Shown here: positions 15,101-24,145 of the stretch, one piece after another
Layout of the letters: the number at the start of each line of letters is the position of its first letter
Numbering within the stretch: position 1 is the first letter of the stretch
NCBI GenBank assembly: GCA_013350335.1
Contig: CM023540.1
Location: 53,940,905-54,004,904 of the forward strand
DNA length: 64,000 bases
DNA from: Chimonanthus salicifolius
Taxonomy: Eukaryota > Streptophyta > Magnoliopsida > Laurales > Calycanthaceae
Direction of reading: 5' to 3'
Notes under the pieces: model-generated
Databases searched by the model: none
What the model saw: only the letters and a program-made list of their open reading frames with translations
What the model was told of the DNA's origin: nothing
Translations under genes and position numbers: made by a program

Positions 15101-18100
15101 CACGAAGATGAAGGGTTGGCTACAACGAGTGGGTCGCAGATGACTTGCAACTGATCTAGACCTGGGTAAGAGGCCGACGATCTGAGCGTTAAAGAGAAGG
15201 AGAAAAGAAATAGAGAAAGAAGAAGAGGGGATTGCTGGAACTCCAGCTTGGAGTCTGTACAGCACCAATGAGAATAAAGAAGTAGAAAGAGACGTGGGAA
15301 TTCACCCACAAGAGGAGAAGAAGGAAGAACCCGCGCACGGGAAAGGAGAATTCCCATCGGAACAAATTTTATTATTCCATCATAATAATTACAATAACCA
15401 ATGGGGTTTTTATAGAAAACCCAAATTCTTAAAATAGAAATAAAATGAAAACGAAAATGGAAAATAAACCTAAATAATCCTAATTTAACTCTTAAGTCTA
15501 AAAATAGTAAATTACTAAAAACAATAATAGAAAGAAACCTAGATAAATCTAATTTTACAAATATGGAAATAAAAATAAACTAAAATTAGTAATTTCCCGG
15601 ATCTCTTCAATTCTTGGCCAAGTTTTCGATTCGGGTGACATTCTAATTTTCAGGGCAATACCTGTGTGTTGAGCGATGGCTCTAATTCCACGTTTTTCTA
15701 TCGTAACAAAATAAGGAAACTGAGTTCTTGTAGAAGCCAACAAGCATGTAAACAAGATTGCATGATATCAAGAATCTGATAAGTGGGAATAGGATTCTTA
15801 GAAGGAAAGAATAATCCAACGTGGTTGTGTAATGGGAATACACATGGAGAAAATCTCTCTAGATATACTCGGCAGCATGGAGAGATTTTCTAGGATTTAC
15901 CACCGTGTTTTGCATATATACTAGGCATTGGGTTATTAGAGTTTTTGCCTTCATCGCCCACATGTATTGTGGTGGTCACCACGGTGGATACCTCAAGAGG
16001 AAGAGGTGGGTGACGTGAGCTGCAGATCTGATGCTGTCTGGAGGACAGCTCGACGGCCGGAGAGGGACAGGAGCAACAGTGCAGTACCGCTGCAGATCTG
16101 GGTTTTCAGATCTGTGAGTGGCAGCCAGCAGAAGTGCGGCTGGACAGATGAAACTCCATCGCTAGAGCAAAAGTGCAGGAGGTGTGTGTGAGACATACCA
16201 TCATCGGAGATGCTCGCGTTAGAGAAGCATATCGGAAGTTGCTCGTAAGACTTAGGAAGCGTAGAGGGAGTAACACAGAAGTTGGGTTCACTATTCTGGG
16301 TATGAGAGAGATTACATCAACTGAGAGGTGACGTCGGTGTGTTGTATACATGGGTGTAAAAGGGGCTCGGGACTTCGGATTTGGGCTCATGACTCATGGG
16401 AGTCATCATTATTGTACATGTATTTCTTTCTCTTTTATAGTGAATATTCTGTCGCTCCGTGGACGTAGGCCAGGTGGACCGAACCACGTAAAATATTGTG
16501 TTGTGTTATGTGTTTATTTCCGTTTGATTTTTCTTGTTTCCGCGCGTAACGCTAACACTGTGCTACATCAATATTGCTTCTCTCTCAGAACCCAATGAGA
16601 TGTATACACAATCTGGTTCTCCACGTAGGGACACACCCCTTGTCTGAACAGAGTACCTCTGCACCAATCTTGTATGCCCTGTCAGAACACCTTGAACATA
16701 AAAGCAGTCTCTCTAATGACTCAGATCTGTAGCCTGGCAGAAAAAGAAAGAGAACCCACTTGTTGGCTGCAGTACTTGCTTTCCTTTGTCACAATTGATT
16801 TGGGCTTGTGAAACCCAAGAAAAACTCCTCTATGCAGTGTTGCTATGTTAGTATGTTACCCTACTTGCGCCCCACTTCTACAGATCTTCTTGTTCACAGT
16901 GTTGCAATCACCGATTACCCTCTCAAGATTCTTGTGCTGTCCTTTTATAACCTCTCTTGCCTCCAAAGGCTTTCTTTTATATCTAGCACATACAGGCAAT
17001 GTTGTGTGCACATGGCCGGCCCTAAGATTTCAGAGACCCTAGGTGAACTCTTAAAAGGAGGCCTTTTGTCCTTATATACACTAAAAAAAAATTATATATT
17101 TTTTTTATAAAGTGTGAAATATCCAAATAAAATATAAAAATCAAATTTATAACAAAGTATTATTTAAAATTTATTCTTCTCGGATTTTGACATGCAAAAT
17201 TACTAATTAAATTACTATATTGAAGTTCTTTTAACATATCTTTTTCAATAAATTTATAAAGAATTAATAAGTTCTTTTTTATAAATTTATAGTTTTTCAT
17301 ATTTTATTATCTTTTTTACTTTTTATTATCTTTTTTAAAATAAAACACTAAATACCCAAAACAGATCTCAAACACCCATTAAGAATTCAAAATGATGAAA
17401 TAGATAAAAAAAATACCTGCAAAATGACAGGATAGAAAAAAATATATATATAATAAAATTGGGATAAAATTGTATACATCCCCTACTTATATAATCCACT
17501 TTAGTATCACAATTAGTCATATATAGTTCAAAACCATTATATTATAAAATCTCACCGAAGCGAGTCACGTTAGAGTATGCACTAAAAACTATAAATGAAA
17601 ATATTTACACTGTCATTAGTTGTCGAGAATTATGCTGAAATTAAAGGGTTGAATATAACAAAGATGTTGAAGGTCAATTTAACATTTTCACCACGAGAAC
17701 TTAAAAAGTAAAACGTTAGAAAGGGTAAAAACCCATGAGAATAATAATTTTTTTTAAAAAGTTATCATTTTAACTAAGGTAGGTCTAACCTTTTGACTTG
17801 TGTTGTGGCAAATTGGCAATCACAATATGCCTCAATAACCACAAGACTAGATTGTCGGCTGGTAGAGTCAAATCTGATTTAAATTCACTCAAAACGTGGA
17901 ACGCAGTCCGCGAAACGAGAGGGATTTTGGGCCGGACGTTGGTTGGGATATTGGGTCAGGCCCCGAGGCCCTTTACAGGTTATATAGATCTTTGGAGGCC
18001 CTAGGCTCGACCCTACTTTGCCTATAGGCAGGGCCGGGCCTGCGTGTGCAATCCATTCGTTTCCAGTACATCAATATTGGTTGTATCACATGCAGCCACC

Positions 18101-18868
18101 GCCACATGTATTCTACATAAAACCACTCTTGCCATATCATTAGATATTCTTACCTAAAAAGAATTCTATGCAAATCTAAATGATCAAGTTGCTGTCAACA
18201 AAGGCACAAGCTATCTTTCAACATGTAGTCCAAAGGAGGATTTTATGCCTAAAATCAAGCTGCCTACAAAATTGCCTCCAAGCAAATCCATCCAGCACAC
18301 ATGTACCATCAACATGTATGCTGCAATCTTCATTACTAAATAGGATTTGATCCTCTCGAGTACTAGTAGGCATATCCAATGATAAAGAACATCCAGCTAC
18401 ATTGGTAGCTAATTTGGAGTCCTTCTAACAATGGCTCTCTCTTCTAATATTATTAGAACTTTATCTATACTTTTAAGGAATTCGAACCACCCGCTTAACG
18501 ACATGAAGAATAAAATTTGCAGGAATGGAACATGGAATGATGGAGGAACGTGCGACAATATGAAGCAACCAGAAACAAACTATTCGCAGGTGCAAATGGA
18601 ACCGTGGCAAAATATGATCATTTGGAGAACAATTGAAGAGATAAAGAGATACAGCATAAAGGTGCAGTTTTTAAACATTACATATCTGACTGAGTTGAGG
18701 CAAGATGGCCACCCTTCAATTCATCGGGAGCTTGGCACTCCTCTTCCTCTCATACAAGACTGTAGCCATTGGTGTCTTCCTGGAGTACCTGACACATGGA
18801 ATCTCCTTCTCTATGCCTCCTTACTCACACAAGGCTACAACACTGTAAACTATACCATACGTACATGA
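5846..18868 (+). CDS. TBL: TBL family O-acetyltransferase, four exons, giant intron 3
   Basis: The spliced CDS is 5846-6195, 6932-7321, 7423-7581 and 18523-18868: 1245 nt, 414 residues plus stop. All three introns are GT-AG and every junction restores an R, M or R codon. Residues about 19-38 form a hydrophobic segment, as expected for a type II Golgi membrane protein. The TBL/PMR5 N-terminal cysteine domain starts at CDYSYGKWIWD (residue 62). The GDS motif is at 136-138 and the C-terminal DCSHWCLPG (DxxH, D379/H382) ends the PC-esterase domain. Family knowledge: TBL proteins O-acetylate wall polysaccharides such as xylan, mannan or pectin in the Golgi. The GRPP and GHWW context suggests the TBL8-11 group (inference from memory), so the substrate is open. 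Length fits the family and no internal stop is seen. The odd feature is a 10.9-kb intron 3 made of transposons. The start was chosen because it precedes the membrane segment in frame. Confidence 0.88.
6196..6931 (+). other. TBL intron 1 (736 bp)
   Basis: Bounded by GTAGGA and CTTGCTAG. It starts with a long T run and has no recognisable transposon. Confidence 0.8.
6932..7321 (+). CDS. TBL: TBL exon 2
   Basis: Encodes residues 117-246, including the catalytic-serine motif FAGDSMGRNQ, the conserved VEYYRVPFLV block and the FNAGHWW block. Donor is AT followed by GTATGA. Confidence 0.88.
7423..7581 (+). CDS. TBL: TBL exon 3
   Basis: Starts after TGTCTGTGCAG and reads GAYFQEGE, then an amphipathic REAFRRSLQTW segment and FVRSFSPTHFR. 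It ends AG followed by donor GTCATA, which opens the transposon-filled intron. Confidence 0.88.
7767..9110 (-). mobile_element. Internally deleted Ty1/copia element
   Basis: Two related LTR-like segments of about 250-270 bp, 7767-8015 and 8836-9110, flank a piece of minus-strand pol. Both carry TTAATCTCA, CAATGCAAGA, a TGGTTCGGC/TGGTTCAGC word, ATCCACTAACTC-type words and GAGGGGATACAATTTCAC. The pol 3' end abuts the second LTR directly, so gag, protease, integrase and most of RT are missing. Boundaries are approximate, and the two LTRs differ enough to be an old insertion. Confidence 0.6.
8312..8835 (-). pseudogene. Copia pol fragment (RT end and RNase H)
   Basis: 8312-8539 reads DSDYADDLDKHRSSSGYVF then ARSTTESEYIA and EAIWLHGLIEEL, the diagnostic copia RNase H sequence with its first aspartate and the TESEY motif. 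Upstream (8540-8835 on the minus strand) is the degenerate end of the reverse transcriptase. A 20-bp direct duplication (GGGATACATTAAGCTACCAT) at about 8719-8758 adds to the decay. Confidence 0.75.
9755..10103 (-). pseudogene. Copia protease fragment
   Basis: Minus-strand reading gives RWIVDSGYSYHMCP, the copia aspartic protease active site with the usual DSGAS altered to DSGYS. It continues to MWHVPKLRKNLISL and then runs straight into LTR sequence, losing the rest of pol. It lies downstream of the gag part at 10230-10468. Confidence 0.75.
10230..10463 (-). pseudogene. Copia gag, C-terminal part
   Basis: The minus strand reads AEHLNEMQSIVNQLSSMKL, then LLLNSLPDSWETLVVS and SLLNEETIRKSSG, typical of copia gag (UBN2-type). 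The first half is 3.6 kb away at 14086-14419; a solo LTR at 10469-14080 separates them. Confidence 0.8.
10469..14080 (-). mobile_element. Solo LTR of a gypsy element inserted in copia gag
   Basis: Flanked by the 5-bp direct repeat TGAAG (10464-10468 and 14081-14085). On the minus strand it starts TGTAATGGCTCAAG and ends CGGGGCGTGAAA, where one base of a usual ...CA end seems mutated. Removing it rejoins gag as ...LNLEYNESTS followed by IAEHLNEMQS. No gag or pol is inside 3612 bp, so this is a solo LTR. Many CCATGG/CATCCATGG words and CTAGCAAGACTTAGG mark the family, and 43259-44085 is a related copy in the opposite orientation. Confidence 0.85.
14086..14419 (-). pseudogene. Copia gag, N-terminal part
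   Basis: The minus strand reads AKAKMEDLLYCRDLYKPIEG, then DEWKALDRKCLSFTRQWINDSVFH, then after a stop LEGLYERKTAGNKAFLIRKLLNLEYNES. This is copia gag. The true start would be further upstream (near 14500) but is degenerate. A stop at about 14174 and the solo-LTR insertion inactivate it. Confidence 0.8.
14821..16570 (+). mobile_element. Solo Ty1/copia LTR inside another copia LTR
   Basis: Flanked by perfect ATATT repeats (14816-14820 and 16571-16575). It starts TGATGCAGCGGG and ends GCTACATCA, with TGATG/CATCA terminal inverted bases. The intact copy of the host LTR at 9571-9590 reads CTGTATATTGCTTCTC, the uninterrupted target. Near the right end is CTCCGTGGACGTAGGCCAGG with GAACCACGTAAA, a common copia R/U5 signature, which sets the orientation. 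There is no internal coding sequence in 1750 bp. Confidence 0.85.
16756..17010. other. Unclassified repeat flank, left of hAT derivative
   Basis: Continuous with 18051-18430 once the hAT derivative is removed. No clear coding homology. Confidence 0.35.
17011..18042. mobile_element. Non-autonomous hAT element (1032 bp)
   Basis: Ends are CATGGCCGGCCC on the left and, read inward, CAGGCCCGGCCCTG on the right. Flanking 8-mers are TGTGTGCA (17003-17010) and CGTGTGCA (18043-18050), one mismatch. Inside, the block around 17160-17250 (GCAAAATTACTAATTAAAT and following bases) matches the left subterminal part of the hAT element at 19135-19230, which is the 3' end of its transposase. This looks like a deletion derivative of that family. 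Confidence 0.75.
18051..18430 (-). other. Possible non-LTR RNase H relic
   Basis: The minus strand reads an open stretch with SLSLDMPTSTREDQILF and then IHVDGTCVLDGFAWRQ. An 'HVDG' start followed by a tryptophan is reminiscent of the RNase H region of plant LINE-type elements. The match is weak and it could be another relic. Confidence 0.25.
18523..18868 (+). CDS. TBL: TBL exon 4
   Basis: Encodes the last 115 residues: NGTWNDGGTC, the basic WRTIEEIKRY region, LNITYLTELRQDGHPS, and DCSHWCLPGVPDTWN containing the catalytic Asp-His pair, then LLYASLL. It stops at TGA 18866-18868. The tail after LLYASLL is family-atypical, so the exact C-terminus is slightly uncertain. Confidence 0.87.
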
Positions 18869-19013
18869 AATTCAAAATTCAAATGAGTTTTAACTATTAG
18901 TGTAAGGAATTTACTTTAGAGATCTAGAATGAACAATGGAACTAAGAAATTGGTTTTCTTTTCGATTTATTAGCAACCAGGGATGATTTACTCATTGTAC
19001 TTTAGCATTTGAA
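18869..19013 (+). other. TBL 3' flank up to hAT insertion
   Basis: 145 bp of AT-rich DNA ending in the target duplication CATTTGAA. I see no clear AATAAA signal, so TBL transcripts might be terminated inside the hAT element. Confidence 0.4.
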
Positions 19014-22000
19014 CAGGGCCGTCTAGACACAAGCTGAGGCCTAAGATGAAAAATCTAAACGGGGCCGTCTTGATATTTAATATATTATTATAAATAATAT
19101 TTAATTAAAATTTTAATTATATATAATAAAAAAAATTATCTAAGATCTACTTTTCTTGCTTTTTGAGATGCAAAATTACTAATTAAATTTTTATATTCAA
19201 GTTTTGCTAAAATTTCATTTTCAATTGATAATATGGCTAATTCACTTAATCTTTCTTGTGACATTGTTGATCGTAAATAAGATTTTATTAATTTTAGTTT
19301 AGAAAAACTTCTTTCTGCAGAAGCAACTGTTACAGGTATTGTCAATAATATTCTGTATGCAATATCAGTATTTGCAAACGAATCTAGTGTTTTAATATAA
19401 TTCAAAATTTCAATTGGAGTTATTTCTGTTTGTAAAATTTCTCTTAAAACTTTTAACTCTGAGAACAAATCTAAACCATCTATATCTGAAACCTCATTAT
19501 GTTTCAAAAGACATTCAAGATTAAGATAATATTTTTTCAAACTATCATCATTTAATGATTTTAATTTTTTAAAATCAAATAAAAAACCAAAAATATCTTC
19601 ATATTTTTTAAATTGTTCAAACCTACTTTGAATTGAAGAAATCGCTTGATCTACTATATATAAAAAATAACTAACTTTAAAAGATTCTTTGGCCGATTGC
19701 GTTGACTCATCATTGACATTTTCATCAAACTGTTTTTTTCTACAAATTTTACGTCTTTCATTAAATACAGGTTCTATGTCCATTTTAGTTGCAATCTCTT
19801 TCGCTTCAGTCATAGCTAATGTAAATCCATTTTCTGTATACTTACTAAAAAAACTAATAAGACCTTCTAAGTGATCTATAGCAACATCAATATGCATATT
19901 TTTAGATTGTAAAGTTTTACTAAGTTAACAGCAAATAATATATTATACCAAATAGTCATACCTAATAAAAATTCAAAATTTTCGATCTCATATATAGCTA
20001 AACTTTCAGTTTCACTTCTTGTTTTAGGGTCTTCACTAGTTTCTGCTAATTGAAGTAGAGCATCTCTAATTTCTGGAGCCTGATATTTTATCGTTTTAAT
20101 AATTTCAATACGACTTTCCCAACGTGTTTGTGACAATGACTTTATAGTTAAAGTAGACACATTATCTTATAAAATTTTCCACCGCTTTGTAGAAGAAGAA
20201 AATAATGTATATATACGTTGTACTATAAAAAAAGATATAGCTTTAGGACACGAGTTTACCATATTACAAAGTATCAAGTTTAAATTATGAGAACCACATG
20301 GTGTGTAGAAAGCTCTAGGATTTATATCTAATAGTCTTTTTTGTACACCTTTTTGTTTTCCTTTCATATTTGATCAATTATCATACCTTGTCCTCTTACA
20401 TCATTAATATCAAGTCCTAAACTTTTTATTACATTTGAAAGTTCATTAAAAAACCCTTTTCCAGATGTATCGTCTACTTTTAAAAATTCTAAAAAATATT
20501 CTTCAATTTTATTGGATCTATTGAAACATTCATGCAACGCAATATTAGAGTCATTTGTTCTTGGTGACTTGCATCCGGAGTACAATCAAGTATAATTGAA
20601 TAATATTTTGCCTCTTTAACTTTTTTAATAATTGTACTTTTAATTTCAAATGCTAAAATATGTATTAATTCATTTTGTATATTATGTCCAAGATAATGAT
20701 TACGGATTTCACCATTTTTAATACGACGAAGATGTTCTTGCATTATTGGATCAATTTTGCAATCATTTCAATTAAACCTAGAAAAATTTCATTATTTTCT
20801 TCATATATTTTTCTATTATTTCCACGAAATGGTATGTTATTTTTAGCAAAAGCTTCCACAACAGCAATAATTCTTAAGAGTACTTTTTTCCAATGTTCTT
20901 TCTCTTTGTTAATCTGTTCTTGAATATCTTTATCGATTGTCTTATTTTTTAACAATCTTGATTCTAAATCAATCCAACTTTTCATATTTATAATATGCTC
21001 ATTTGTTAGTTCGTGATGTTTAAGCTTAGAATTAAGATTTTTTCCAATCTCTAATTCCATTTGTAACTAACACACTTGTACTCGGTTTTGAATTAAATAA
21101 CTTGCAACAAAAACAAAATACCAAATCCATCTCTTTTGAATATACTAGCCATTTTTTATTTTTCTTTTCTCCATTTGATAATACTCTAGTATAATAGTTA
21201 GTAGAGAAATGCTTAGAGTTGTTATCCATAAGAAATTTTATATTTTTATCTCTAATTGGACCTCTTTCTGCTAATAAATCTCTTACTTTTGTATCTATAG
21301 TTTCCTATCGTCCTGGATCATAACTAATTGTAGAAATGGAATCGGTTATTTCATTTTCTTTTCTTATTTCTTTTTTTTCTAAATTTTTAAAAGTGTCATT
21401 ATGAATCTGTTCATTGTCATTCTTTTCTACCGTAGTTCATCATGTTCTAAATCTATTAAATGAATTTGTTGTTCATTTGTTAAATCTTCATTCAAATTAC
21501 TTGTTAAATTTTGTTTATTGCCACTAATAAATTTATCAAGAGCCCCTCTTTGAGATTGAACTAATTTTTCTATTCTTTTTCTTTTTTGAAGTTTTTAAAA
21601 TCCAGATTCATATTTTTTAGTAGACATATTTATGATTAAAACACAATTATAATTAAGACGAAAACCTTTAAGATTACAAATAACTAAAAAAAACTAAAAT
21701 TGAAAGGTTAAAGAACAATAAAACTTGGCACCGTGAAAATACGATAATTGATGAATGGTTGTAAGGTCCTTTATAGCTCTATTATTCTACCAATTCACCT
21801 CTAAATTAAAAGTCACAGCTTTATCTGCATGGAAAAACAAAGGAAAAAAAATATAAGGCTTAGATTCAATAAGAATACCCAAATACTCTAGAATAAAACA
21901 TGCTCAAAGTATACATATTATGGCCAAACTGATAAAAAAATGTAGCAGCCCAAATACAGTAAAATAAAATAAATAAATGAAATGTCACATGTTTCTTTAG

Positions 22001-24137
22001 AATATTAGAGAGAGATGGAAAAGGGTTCTGTCAATTTGTGTAAGGTAAATAGTTGTTATTACGATTAAAGAAAGAGACTGTCATCATCTATAGAAGAATC
22101 CTCCTCCCATCATACAAATGGTGAGGTGTCAACTGATTGAACCCTTCTCAGATGGGTCAACACTCAACATAGATAGGTCATTGACCAATCCAACTCTGTT
22201 GTTGTTGGCAGGGTTTCATTGGTATAGTGTACAATCACATGGTTGCTTTCCTAAATGAGAGCAATTTATTGGTTTTGTCACAAGATGGATTCACCACAAC
22301 CAAAGCCATTGACATTCACAATGGCCAAACATGGATGAGAACAAAGTTGAGCAACAACTGAGATGGTTCCACATTCATATGCCAACAAGTACGTTGTGGG
22401 ATGGGGAGCTGTTTACTGGAAATCAAATCTCAGATTTCTCATGGATCTAAAATTACTTGTAGTTAGAATCCTCCAATCTGGAGAAAAATGATTGTTTTTA
22501 TCAGACATCTCGATGAAATGAGTAGTACTAGACTCCTTTTTTCAGAAAAAAATTACAACTTTCAAGTAATTGTTCTCTGTTGATTTTCAAGTTTCAATCT
22601 TACTTCCTGTGATTTGGCTGATTTTTCTAACCAGAGGTCATTCAACAAGAAAGAGTATTCCCGAATTTACCCAAGAATCCAAAGTCCAAACCATCACCTT
22701 TTAACATGAAGCTGAGAAGGTAATAGCTCAAACCTTCCCTGCCTTACCCGACAATGATTAACTTGCATAACCCATAAAACCAATACCACCTCTCACTCAT
22801 CCCAAATAAATTAATTAATTAGGCTTTCTTTCAGGCTAATTGGGCTCGGACTTTTCAATACTAATTAGGCTCGAGCTTGGAACCAACTTTCACTGAAAAA
22901 AACCCTAATAGTTGCATTTTCTAACTTTTATAATTTTATCACTAATAAAATACTCAGAAAGGCTTGACAGCAAACCACCCATTAATCCTTAGTTGGAATT
23001 TCTTCACTGTTTTTTGTACCTACTTTCAGCTCAGAAATGCTGCACACCAGCTTTTACCAACTCACATTTCTTTCATGGGTAATCAAGTTTCCACGAAAAT
23101 AGCGTAGAGAAACAGAGAAAATAGTAGAGGGAGAGAGAGAGAAGGAGATGGGTGTTGTAAGACTATACCAACTGATTTGAAAATAACTATAACAATGTTT
23201 TTATCTAAAACTATAAACAGATTTGAAGATTTCTTTTCCTTCATTTTCTTTCCCTCTTTTTCAGAGAGGGGATGGGCGATTTGGTTAAGAGATGATTTTA
23301 TTTTTCTTTTCCTTTGCAAGAAAGAAATTAAACCCAAATGAGAGAGAGGAGATACAAGAGAAAACAATTAATCAAATTATCCTGATCTAAAACAAAACCA
23401 AGAACAAATGCAGGCTTTGCTATGTCTACTCATCACAATCCAATAGACTTAAAATGCACGACACAACAAGAAAACATCCAAAACCCATCTCAAGAAAATG
23501 AAAGTAGAAGATAATAAAAAGTGCCCACATGAAATAACAAACAGATCCAGCAGAAAGAAAGTGTCAGAACTGGAAAAAAAAAAAAGCCCAAAAAACAGAG
23601 ACTCGGAGATGGATATACCTTAAACATAAGAACCAAGACAGTGTTTTGTCTCTCCTTCTTCTCCAAATCTGACGAAATGGGTTCTTCTAAATCTACCTAA
23701 AGATTCTAGATTTAGGATTCCAATAACCAGAGGAAACGGAAGCAAACGCACTTGACAGAGTCACAGAGCTGCCGCAGTAGACTGTAGACGCAGTTGAAAG
23801 GTGCAGTCGTGCAGGACTGTCTCTGAAAATGGTTTGCTACAGAGAAATTCCTTTCAAAAGAGAGCACTGAGAGAGGAGAGCGAGAGAGAGCCATTGAGAC
23901 AGTCGGGAGCGAGAGAGAGGAGAGTGAGAGAAGAGAGAAAAGAGAGAAGAGAGAGCAGCTAGGGCATGGGAAAGTTTTTATCCAGACTTTTTTCCCTTTT
24001 TTCCTATTACCTATTTTTAGGTTTTGTAGTGGGCCCCTAATTCTAAGTGAATTTTTTTTTTCGGAGGCCTAATGAAAGGCTTTTTTAGGGGGGCCTAAGG
24101 CAACCGCCTTGGTCGCCTTATGGTGTAGACGGCGCTG
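19014..24137 (-). mobile_element. hAT DNA transposon (5.1 kb)
   Basis: Perfect 8-bp target duplication CATTTGAA at 19006-19013 and 24138-24145. Terminal inverted repeats are imperfect: left CAGGGCCGTCTAGACA, right read inward CAGCGCCGTCTACACC. The left 2.6 kb holds a degenerate TTF-type/DUF4371/hAT-dimerisation transposase on the minus strand. The right 2.5 kb (21650-24137) has no coding signal but includes purine-rich GAGAGA tracts near 23870-23955. Length and domain order suit an autonomous hAT that has since decayed. Confidence 0.88.
19136..21630 (-). pseudogene. hAT transposase (TTF zinc finger, DUF4371, dimerisation)
   Basis: Minus strand. A start MSTKKYESG near 21627 is followed at once by a stop. 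The TTF-type zinc finger WLVYSKEMDLVFCFCCKLF is at about 21060-21150. The DUF4371 region reads KNLNSKLKHHELTNEH, then NNIPFRGN, then [18 protein letters not shown] (20490-21060). 20167-20367 gives FYTPCGSHNLNLILC. The C-terminal hAT dimerisation region at 19136-19897 includes TVASAERSFSKLKLIKSYLRSTMSQERL. At least five stops or frame changes break it, so no full-length transposase is made here. Confidence 0.88.
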
Positions 24138-24145
24138 CATTTGAA

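Larger units (their letters stand above)
9313..16755 (-). mobile_element. Ty1/copia element, internally deleted, with two nested solo LTRs
   Basis: The left LTR (3' LTR of this minus-strand element) is 9313-9754. The right LTR is 14549-14820 plus 16571-16755, split by a solo LTR. The copies share TTAGGATTATTAG, a GTTTACGTCCA or CCTACGTCCA block, CTTTGAGAAGCTTATGTAA, GGATGAAGAACTTTG, TTGCTTCTCTCTCAG and GGTTCTCCACGTAGG. Between them lie gag and protease only; integrase, RT and RNase H are absent, so it is non-autonomous. The primer site beside the right LTR (minus strand, TAGTATCATTAGCTTTGG near 14546) is a degenerate initiator-tRNA-Met type. Confidence 0.75.
7582..18522 (+). other. TBL intron 3 (10.9 kb) filled by nested transposons
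   Basis: GT at 7582 and AG at 18521-18522 (TTTGCAG) join HFR to RNGTWNDGG in frame. Inside are a copia remnant (7767-9110), a copia element (9313-16755) carrying two solo LTRs, a 1032-bp hAT derivative (17011-18042) and unclassified repeat flanks. Nearly all identified insertions are flanked by recognisable target duplications, so intron growth can be replayed stepwise. Confidence 0.8.

Noticed and set aside
18431..18522. In-frame ATG at 18431 could start a separate 145-residue gene with exon 4
   Set aside because: The 30 residues before 18523 lack TBL similarity, while the TTTGCAG acceptor at 18516-18522 joins perfectly to exon 3.
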